Assembly: GCA_903907885.1 (NCBI GenBank) | Contig: CAIVPY010000572.1 | Location: forward strand, 1 to 12,532 | Reading direction: 5' to 3' | Length of the DNA stretch: 12,532 nt | Source of the DNA: an uncultured Bacteroidota bacterium | GTDB taxonomy: Bacteria; Bacteroidota; Bacteroidia; UKL13-3 | Part shown: piece after piece, positions 7,136 through 12,532 of the stretch | How the letters are laid out: each line of letters starts with the position of its first letter | Numbering within the stretch: position 1 is the stretch's first letter | The notes under the pieces: generated by a model | What the model was told of the DNA's origin: nothing | Databases searched by the model: none | What the model saw: the letters and a program-made list of their open reading frames with translations, nothing else | Position numbers and translations under genes: made by a program

Positions 7136-7750
7136 ATGTCGAAAGAAACCATAAAAAATGACATTAGTTATAGGTTACGTAGGTTGTTAACCTTGTTTCT
7201 TCAAGGTCTGCTTATCACACTACCTACTGTTGTTACCTATCAACTTATAAAATCAACAGTTAGGTGGATTGATGAGTTTTTGCAATTAGAAACCCCCGGT
7301 TTGGGTTTTATTATAGTAATTAGTTCAATTACTTTTTTGGGTTATATCGGAACCAATATCATAACTCGACCAATACTTGACATGTTTGACGATTTATTTA
7401 GTCGAATCCCTTTTATAAAAAATATTTACACTTCTGTTAAAGATTTAGTTGAAGCATTTGTAGGGGATAAGAAAAAATTTTCTAAACCAGTTGTTGTCGA
7501 AATGTCTCAAGGCCTATATAAGCCTGGTTTTATAACCAATGAAGATTTAAGTGAATTAAATTTACCTGGATTAGTTGCCGTTTATTTCCCACATTCATAC
7601 GCTTTTTCAGGCAACGTATTTTTTTTAGATAAAAGCAGAGTAAAACATTATGATACCAATGCTACCGATTTTATGAAATTTATAATTACCGGTGGCGTAA
7701 CCGAAATGGATCATTCAAACAAAACCGAAAATATTGCTAAGCCTGAATAA
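7136..7750 (+). CDS. DUF502 family inner-membrane protein
   Basis: Protein of 204 residues belonging to the DUF502 family (function not established in bacteria). Two membrane segments are visible at about 17-39 and 56-79, separated by a short acidic WIDEFLQLETPG stretch. They are followed by the family motif SRIPFIKNIYTSVKDL (89-104) and a soluble beta-rich C-terminal domain with GLVAVYFPHSYAFSGNVFFL (145-164) and the ITGG turn (184-187). The C-terminal tail is polar and variable. ATG at 7136, 8 nt after the ffh stop, implies co-transcription with ffh, and its 3' end overlaps the UbiA gene by 17 nt. The pairing with ffh and a membrane enzyme fits a membrane-biogenesis setting, but that is only contextual. 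Confidence 0.88.
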   Translation: MSKETIKNDISYRLRRLLTLFLQGLLITLPTVVTYQLIKSTVRWIDEFLQLETPGLGFIIVISSITFLGYIGTNIITRPILDMFDDLFSRIPFIKNIYTSVKDLVEAFVGDKKKFSKPVVVEMSQGLYKPGFITNEDLSELNLPGLVAVYFPHSYAFSGNVFFLDKSRVKHYDTNATDFMKFIITGGVTEMDHSNKTENIAKPE

Positions 7751-8624
7751 TATTTTCACACTCATCAAAATTGCGAGGTTCAAAAACCTGTTGATGATAT
7801 TATTTACTCAAGTGTTTGCCTTTTACTTCCTAAATCCTTATGTCGACTGGCACGATTTGTTAAAATTCAGATTTATAGCCTTGGTATTATGTACGATTTT
7901 AGTAGCTGCTTCAGGTTATATCATAAACGATTATATTGATGTAAAGATAGATATGGCTAATAAACCCAGTAATGTGTTGGTTGGAGTTAGAATATCACGT
8001 AGAAAAACAATATTTACACACTGGTTTTTAACATCATTTGCTGCAATTCTATCCTTACTCATTAATGGAAAAGTGTTTTTGTTAGTGGTTGTGTGTTCTC
8101 TTCTGCTGTGGATGTATTCAGAGTATTATAAAAAATCTTTTTTGGCAGGCAATTTACTCGTTGCCATGCTTACTTCATTTACTTTGCTTATCTTGTTTTT
8201 ATATGACGAAAACCTATACTGGCCAGGGATAATTTCATATTCAATTTTCGCTTTTTTTACTACACTTGAAAGAGAGATTATCAAAGATACAGAAGATATA
8301 AGAGGAGATGAAAAATTCAATAGCCATACACTACCTATTCGTTTAGGTGTGAGGAAAACTAAAGACGTTATCTTATACCTTCATGCTTTTAATGCCATCT
8401 TGATTTTCGCCTTTTGTTATTACATTCAAGTTTATTTTAAAAATCATATCGATACCTATATTTTGTTTTTGATATACATAATAATCTCGGTTTTGTTACC
8501 TATGGCTGTGATGACATTGTTTATTAAAAGAGCCGATGTAAAACATGACTTTTCAAAATTAAGTCGAATAGCCAAAATTGTAATGCTCTTAGGAATCATG
8601 AGCATGGTGTTTTGGAAGATATAA
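7734..8624 (+). CDS. UbiA-superfamily prenyltransferase
   Basis: Integral membrane aromatic/glycerol prenyltransferase-like protein of 296 residues with about eight or nine hydrophobic segments. The two Asp-rich Mg2+/diphosphate-binding motifs are present: NDYIDVKID (65-73) and KDTEDIRGD (184-192). The N-terminal ARFKNLLMILFTQ (14-26) is the usual substrate-side motif of the family. Bacteroidota homologues are often labelled geranylgeranylglycerol-phosphate geranylgeranyltransferase, but the acceptor here cannot be told from sequence, and a quinone-type acceptor is possible. The only start that retains the conserved N-terminus is TTG at 7734, inside the DUF502 gene (17-nt overlap); the first ATG (7794) would remove it. 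The overlap suggests translational coupling. Last gene of the ffh operon. Confidence 0.9.
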   Translation: MLSLNNIFTLIKIARFKNLLMILFTQVFAFYFLNPYVDWHDLLKFRFIALVLCTILVAASGYIINDYIDVKIDMANKPSNVLVGVRISRRKTIFTHWFLTSFAAILSLLINGKVFLLVVVCSLLLWMYSEYYKKSFLAGNLLVAMLTSFTLLILFLYDENLYWPGIISYSIFAFFTTLEREIIKDTEDIRGDEKFNSHTLPIRLGVRKTKDVILYLHAFNAILIFAFCYYIQVYFKNHIDTYILFLIYIIISVLLPMAVMTLFIKRADVKHDFSKLSRIAKIVMLLGIMSMVFWKI

Positions 8625-8736
8625 TAAAAAAAAATACAATTGGGCAACCGAACCTCTGTTATGTTGTTATATAACTTAATTTTCGTTTGAAAACTATATC
8701 ATTATATAATGCAGTTATTTTTATCACAAAATCAAT
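8625..8736. other. convergent intergenic spacer with two short palindromes
   Basis: AT-rich spacer between two genes converging on it. It contains two perfect palindromes, GTTATATAAC (8666-8675) and CATTATATAATG (8700-8711). Neither forms a GC-rich stem with a U-tract, so no intrinsic terminator can be assigned on either strand. Confidence 0.35.
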
Positions 8737-9909
8737 TTAATATATATTGCCATAAGTAGATTTGGTTTTAAATCTGTAACCTATTCCATATTCAATAAAA
8801 TCTGATCTTACACCTGATGTATTATCTAAAGTGCTTTTTAGGTTTGCTTGAAAAAACAAATTACTCTTGTGTGTGTATCTTAATCCAAAAATATAATAGA
8901 TTCTGTCAACCCTAACATTCGACAGATTGTATACGTAATGCATCCCTCGCATAGGAATTGATATTTTACCAATATTAAACTCAACGGCCAAACCCAAAGC
9001 CACTTTATATTTATCATTATCCGAAATTTCATACATACTAGCAGGTCTTAATAGTCTGATGTTCGAAGTAGGATCGTAGTACAAATCCATTGATGGTCCT
9101 ATATTCATAATTTTATTTTTTGAATATAACAATTGGCTCGACACTACATAAATATGGTACTGCGTTTTCAAAGGAATTCTAATTTTTGTAAACCCAGTTC
9201 CCACAAAAGATTGAAAATACCATTTCTTAGTTTGGTCATTATAAAAAGTAGTCATTCCTCTATTATTAATTCTATCATGAATAAAGAAGTTTAATCCCCC
9301 TTTTATATAAGCTAAATTAATCCCATTATTAGGTGCATTGTACGACCCATTTGAAAAATTAAATAGACCTCCTTCAAAAGCCAATTCGGTATTTGGTAAG
9401 ATTTTTTGATGTAAACCTACTCCAAATTGAATACTTAAATTATAGGGTTGACTAATCAGATTATTATTAAAATCAGTAAGAGATAAAGTAGTAGATGTAT
9501 CAAATTGTTTATCAATATATGATGCGCCAAAACCAACTTTTAAAAAAGCCATAGTTGAAGGACTGTTTATCAATGTAAAATCAACAAAAGGTATAGCTGA
9601 ATATACATTACCATATAACTTAGGAGTAGGCATCAATATGTACACAAAACCAATACCTACTCTAGGATTGTTATATAATTTTTGCCAATCCTTTTGACCA
9701 TCTGTTCTATACATCAAGTCCAATTCGTAACCCATTGCGTCAAAGTTGCGGTTGGGTGCATTTCTTCCTCTAGCCGAAAGGTCATAACCTTTAATAATAT
9801 TAGCACTTACACCTATATTTCTAAGAAATCTAGAGGTATTAACATCTTGTGTGTAGGAATCAATCGAAATTGTAAATAAAAATAATAGAAATATTGTTTT
9901 AATTAGCAA
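8737..9909 (-). CDS. PagL-like (acyloxyacyl hydrolase family) outer-membrane protein
   Basis: A 390-residue protein with an N-terminal hydrophobic signal (about 1-20, ending near SYTQD), then an alternating polar/aromatic beta-strand pattern through the C-terminus, as in an outer-membrane beta-barrel. Residues 60-210 resemble Bacteroidota acyloxyacyl hydrolase/PagL-type lipid A deacylases: YELDLMYRTDGQKDWQKLYNNPRVGIGF, then FVDFTLINSP, then FNFSNGSYNAPNNGIN (183-198). In homologues I recall the last motif as HFSNG, with His and Ser catalytic. Here the His is Asn184 while Ser186 is kept. The second half (220-390) is longer than a typical PagL and looks like a further barrel-like domain. No in-frame ATG precedes the signal peptide before an upstream stop, so the start is TTG at 9909. 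It is monocistronic, convergent with the ffh operon. Confidence 0.7.
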   Translation of the reverse strand: MLIKTIFLLFLFTISIDSYTQDVNTSRFLRNIGVSANIIKGYDLSARGRNAPNRNFDAMGYELDLMYRTDGQKDWQKLYNNPRVGIGFVYILMPTPKLYGNVYSAIPFVDFTLINSPSTMAFLKVGFGASYIDKQFDTSTTLSLTDFNNNLISQPYNLSIQFGVGLHQKILPNTELAFEGGLFNFSNGSYNAPNNGINLAYIKGGLNFFIHDRINNRGMTTFYNDQTKKWYFQSFVGTGFTKIRIPLKTQYHIYVVSSQLLYSKNKIMNIGPSMDLYYDPTSNIRLLRPASMYEISDNDKYKVALGLAVEFNIGKISIPMRGMHYVYNLSNVRVDRIYYIFGLRYTHKSNLFFQANLKSTLDNTSGVRSDFIEYGIGYRFKTKSTYGNIY

Positions 9910-10145
9910 GAGTATAAATGTTATTTATATTTTTTTCAGTTAACAAAGGAACTAAAAAAAATCTGTTTTTTGTAATTGAATGTGTTATAATAATTAGTAA
10001 AATAATCAATAATATTAATTTTTGAAAAGAATAAACATAAGAAATATGATAAACAATAATTTGTCTAAATGTATATTTTATTATTAATTGCGAAAAAAAA
10101 ATTATTTAAATAGCATAAGCGTTATGATTGTATTTAATTTAAATT
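9910..10145. promoter_or_regulatory. divergent AT-rich intergenic region
   Basis: 236 bp between two divergent genes. On the minus strand TTCCTTTG (9951-9944) matches TAnnTTTG except at one position and would give the PagL-like gene a leader of about 28 nt, but no TTG lies at -33. On the plus strand I find no convincing -7/-33 pair for the zinc-ribbon gene. No RNA gene or ORF is evident. Confidence 0.25.
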
Positions 10146-10448
10146 ATGGCAGGACCTAGAAATAGAAATTCGAGTTTTAATGTTGATGATTACCATCTCA
10201 ACGATTTCACAATTACAGAAATTTTCGGTATGGTATTTCTATTATTATCAATTATTTTCATTCATTGGGCCTGGGTAAAAAAAAATTTAAGATTCGATTC
10301 ATTATGCCCTAAATGCAAAACTATTGAATTTGTAAAGAGAAAACATAGAGGCAAATTTTCTAAAAAATTTATCCCTTTTCTCAGAACAAACAAATTGCAT
10401 TGTAGTAGATGTAACAAAACTTTCTACCAAGCATTTTCCGATAAATAA
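10146..10448 (+). CDS. small membrane-anchored zinc-ribbon protein, function unknown
   Basis: A 100-residue protein that I cannot name. It has a polar N-terminus (1-25), one clear transmembrane helix (about 26-44, IFGMVFLLLSIIFIHWAWV), and a very basic C-terminal region with two CxxC pairs (Cys54/Cys57 in CPKC, Cys86/Cys89 in CSRC), 28 residues apart, which should bind one zinc as a zinc ribbon. The run of Lys/Arg between the pairs (VKRKHRGKFSKK) suggests contact with nucleic acid or phospholipid head groups. The positive charge just after the helix predicts a cytoplasmic ribbon. ATG at 10146 without a Shine-Dalgarno. The next gene begins 5 nt after its stop, so the two are probably one operon. 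Confidence 0.72.
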   Translation: MAGPRNRNSSFNVDDYHLNDFTITEIFGMVFLLLSIIFIHWAWVKKNLRFDSLCPKCKTIEFVKRKHRGKFSKKFIPFLRTNKLHCSRCNKTFYQAFSDK

Positions 10449-10453
10449 TACAT

Positions 10454-10957
10454 TTGGGTTCTACAAATCCTACTTTTATCACACAAATTTCAAGACTATC
10501 TCACTTGTCAATGTTTTACATTGAAGTAAGCAAAAGTGTTATAAACCAACTTGGTGTTGGTATTAATATTAGATTACTATGTACTCTAAATAAGCAACTT
10601 ACTTTTCAGTGTGGGCTTGTAGCTTTAGGCAATGGCAGTGCATACATAAGCATCAACAAAAAACGAATGAAAGTGCTAAAAGTTAAAAAAGGAGACGAGG
10701 TAAATGTAGATTTGGTTATTGATACGAGTGAATATGGGATGGATATGCCCGAAGAATTAGAAGAATTACTTATACAAGATATTGAAGGGAAAAGACGTTT
10801 CGATTTACTTACACCTGGAAAAAAAAGATATATCATACATTATATATCAGTGGTAAAAAGTAAACAAATTCGACTTGATAAGGCTTTACTACTTATCGGA
10901 AATTTAAAACTGACAAAAGAAGGAAAAGAGAGTTTTAGAGAAATTCTTGTAAAGTAG
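10454..10957 (+). CDS. DUF1905 / YdeI-OmpD-associated family protein
   Basis: A 167-residue cytoplasmic protein with two recognisable parts: an N-terminal DUF1905-like small beta-barrel (about 6-90; CTLNKQLTFQCGLVALGNGSAYISINKKRMKVLKVKKGDEV) and a C-terminal helical YdeI/OmpD-associated segment (about 97-156; MPEELEELLIQD, then the LTPGKKRYIIHYI and IRLDKALLL helices). Family members have been linked to bacteriocin or stress protection, but the molecular activity is not established. The region before Met20 (PTFITQISRLSHLSMFYIEV) forms the first strands of the barrel, so the start must lie upstream of ATG 10511. TTG at 10454 is the only standard codon after an in-frame stop, 5 nt past the zinc-ribbon gene. 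Its end is 7 nt from the convergent GNAT-like gene. Confidence 0.8.
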   Translation: MGSTNPTFITQISRLSHLSMFYIEVSKSVINQLGVGINIRLLCTLNKQLTFQCGLVALGNGSAYISINKKRMKVLKVKKGDEVNVDLVIDTSEYGMDMPEELEELLIQDIEGKRRFDLLTPGKKRYIIHYISVVKSKQIRLDKALLLIGNLKLTKEGKESFREILVK

Positions 10958-10964
10958 TATATTT

Positions 10965-12089
10965 CTAAAAAACTATTTGATAAGTAAAATGAATTTTTGT
11001 TGTTTTGGCTCCTAATGCTGTAAATAGTCCGTGCATTTTAGGATTAAAATCCCCAATCCAAGCCAATTCAGATGTGGTAATTTCGGGATGATGTTTTTTA
11101 ACAGCATTGTAAAAACTCATTATCATACCTGTTTCTAATCCTAAGTTTTGATATTCAGGAATTATTCCAAAAACAATACCTCTTACTCTGCTAATATTTG
11201 TTGTGTTTTTATACCACAAGAATTTTAATTTTCCTACCCAATTTAATTTACCATTTAGTGGTTTAAAAAGCTTGTTTACATCTATCACACTGATATAGAA
11301 TCCTGCTGGCTTTTTATGAGCGTAGGCAAACCACATTACCTTTTCCATCAGAATGGGTTTTAAAGATTTTAAGGTTGTTTCAATTCTGTCTTTCGTCATA
11401 GGGCTAAAATCAGACCTATGTGCCCAAGCCAGATTGTATATGGTAATAAAATCATCTGAAAATTTGTTTAAATCTTTTATCCTAAAATGCTCAAATGTGT
11501 ATGCTGGATTGCTTAATACCCTAGACGAAAGCTTGTTAAATCTATCATAATTAAAATCGTTAATATTAATTTCAGATGTGGTTTGTTCTGTTATTTTTAC
11601 AAAACCATAGTTTTCAAATAATTTTTGGTAATAGCTAGGGTTATAATTTTCTTGATAAGAGGGATTTTTAAATCCCGCAACCATCAATCCCCAAAACTTG
11701 TCTTTTTCTCCAAAATTAACCGGACCATTCATGCCTTCAATACCCTGGCTTTGTAGCCATAACTTGGCATTATCAAACAACATATTGGCTGCTTCTTGGC
11801 TGTTAATACATTCAAAAAAACCGCAAGCTCCTATTTTCTTTTCGCCTTGAATGAAATCTTTTTGGCTGTAAAAAGCAGCAATTCTTCCAATAATCTTGCT
11901 GTTATCATCTAATAAAATCCATCTACAAGCTTTGCCTAGTTTGAAATTCAGATTCTTATTTTCGTTAAATATTTGTTCAATATCACTATCTAGTGGAGCT
12001 ACCCATTCAATGTCATTTTTGTATATATAATATATTCCTCTGATAAAATTAATTTTGTCAGTTTCAGTCTTTACTTCCTTTAATTTCAT
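10965..12089 (-). CDS. GNAT-fold N-acetyltransferase-like protein (YghO-like)
   Basis: A 374-residue soluble protein resembling the long, two-lobed GNAT-like proteins (YghO-type) common in Bacteroidota. The N-terminal lobe has CRWILLDDNSKIIGRIAAFY (55-74), a broken GNAT strand pair, then GFFECINSQEAANMLFDNAKLWLQSQGIEGMNGPVNFGEKDKFWGL (90-135). The C-terminal lobe (about 200-374) ends with VFGIIPEYQNLGLETGMIMSFYNA (306-329), which resembles the acetyl-CoA-binding motif A, and GDFNPKMHGLFTALGAKTTK (346-365), like motif B. The substrate is unknown. ATG at 12089. A full -7 match, TAATTTTG, lies at 12193-12186 on the minus strand, giving a leader of about 90 nt, though the -33 spacing is poor. It is transcribed divergently from the thioredoxin-like gene and convergently with the DUF1905 gene. 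Confidence 0.7.
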   Translation of the reverse strand: MKLKEVKTETDKINFIRGIYYIYKNDIEWVAPLDSDIEQIFNENKNLNFKLGKACRWILLDDNSKIIGRIAAFYSQKDFIQGEKKIGACGFFECINSQEAANMLFDNAKLWLQSQGIEGMNGPVNFGEKDKFWGLMVAGFKNPSYQENYNPSYYQKLFENYGFVKITEQTTSEININDFNYDRFNKLSSRVLSNPAYTFEHFRIKDLNKFSDDFITIYNLAWAHRSDFSPMTKDRIETTLKSLKPILMEKVMWFAYAHKKPAGFYISVIDVNKLFKPLNGKLNWVGKLKFLWYKNTTNISRVRGIVFGIIPEYQNLGLETGMIMSFYNAVKKHHPEITTSELAWIGDFNPKMHGLFTALGAKTTKIHFTYQIVF

Positions 12090-12147
12090 TTTGGCAATTA
12101 AGCTATTATCATCATAAAAAAACTAATTTTTATACGAAGTAAAATTC

Positions 12148-12176
12148 AAGTATTTAACTTTCATAAAAAAATACTT
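12148..12176. promoter_or_regulatory. 8-bp inverted repeat in a divergent promoter region
   Basis: AAGTATTT (12148-12155) and AAATACTT (12169-12176) are perfect inverted copies with a 13-nt gap, in the 113-bp spacer between the GNAT-like and thioredoxin-like genes. It could be an operator or a weak leader hairpin of the thioredoxin-like gene. In a region this AT-rich chance is a real alternative. Confidence 0.3.
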
Positions 12177-12202
12177 ACTTCACGCCAAAATTATATACAA
12201 TT

Positions 12203-12532
12203 ATGTTACAAATAGGCGATAAATTACCTGAATTTAAACTAAAGGGCTTTGACGATAAATTTTATACCCATTTTGATTATGCCGACAAATATTCGCTTGT
12301 GGTGATATTTACCTGCAATAGCTCTCCCATATCAAAATCATATGGTCAAAGATTAATTAAATTATTTGAACGATATGAAGATGACAATTTGGGAATTGTA
12401 GGTATCAATTCAAATGATGCTAACCAATCAGCTGAAGATAGTTTTGAACAAATGAAATTTGTTGCTGATAGGTTAAAATTAGGAGATATTAATTTCTTAT
12501 ATCTACATGATGAAACCCAAGAAGTAGCTAAA
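12203..12532 (+). CDS. thioredoxin/peroxiredoxin-like (AhpC/TSA, redoxin) protein, 3'-truncated by the window
   Basis: The first 110 residues of a thioredoxin-fold protein. The N-terminus IGDKLPEFKLKGFDDKFYT is typical of AhpC/TSA-redoxin proteins, followed by SLVVIFTCNSSPISKSYGQRL (31-51), then GIVGINSNDA and FEQMKFVADR, FLYLHDETQEVAK. Homologues of this group usually read FTCNHCP; here Cys38 is kept but the second cysteine is Ser41 (CNSSP), so a CxxC dithiol is not available. The pattern would suit a one-cysteine peroxidase or a redox-inactive derivative. ATG at 12203, with no in-frame extension supported. Because the C-terminus lies outside the window, whether another cysteine compensates cannot be judged. 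Confidence 0.82.
   Translation, partial: MLQIGDKLPEFKLKGFDDKFYTHFDYADKYSLVVIFTCNSSPISKSYGQRLIKLFERYEDDNLGIVGINSNDANQSAEDSFEQMKFVADRLKLGDINFLYLHDETQEVAK

Noticed and set aside
8666..8711. Palindromes as a bidirectional terminator between the UbiA and PagL-like genes
   Set aside because: GTTATATAAC and CATTATATAATG are short, purely AT-rich and lack a U-tract; such palindromes are expected by chance in this base composition.

Overview
The window looks like a chromosomal piece of an AT-rich Bacteroidota bacterium. The evidence is a SUF operon in the order sufB-sufC-sufD-sufS, family members typical of that phylum (DUF502 protein, UbiA homologue, PagL-like outer-membrane protein, DUF1905/YdeI protein, a GxxExxY protein), weak or absent Shine-Dalgarno sequences, and TAnnTTTG-type -7 promoter elements. 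No rRNA, tRNA, CRISPR array, insertion sequence or phage gene is visible.

Positions 1-5517 (minus strand) hold an iron-sulfur cluster assembly operon: sufB, sufC, sufD, a GxxExxY-family PD-(D/E)xK nuclease-like gene, sufS, and the first two codons of a further gene (probably sufE) that starts right after the sufS stop. SufBC2D is the scaffold/ATPase complex and SufS supplies sulfur. A 23-bp dyad beside a good -7 element upstream of sufB is a candidate operator/promoter. The operon is interrupted by a GxxExxY gene and by two copies of an ~86-bp palindromic repeat built from 16-bp units at a 22-bp pitch. The repeats bracket sufD plus the GxxExxY gene in inverted orientation, and one of them supplies the GxxExxY stop codon. 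This is the most unusual structure in the window.

Positions 5799-8624 (plus strand) are a tightly packed operon of ffh (SRP GTPase), a DUF502 membrane protein and a UbiA-type prenyltransferase, divergent from suf. All three act at or on the cytoplasmic membrane.

Positions 8737-9909 (minus) encode a secreted or outer-membrane beta-barrel resembling PagL lipid A deacylases, with the expected catalytic His replaced by Asn. Positions 10146-10957 (plus) hold a small membrane-anchored zinc-ribbon protein followed 5 nt later by a DUF1905/YdeI-like protein. Positions 10965-12089 (minus) encode a GNAT-like protein. From 12203 to the right edge runs the start of a thioredoxin/peroxiredoxin-like protein.
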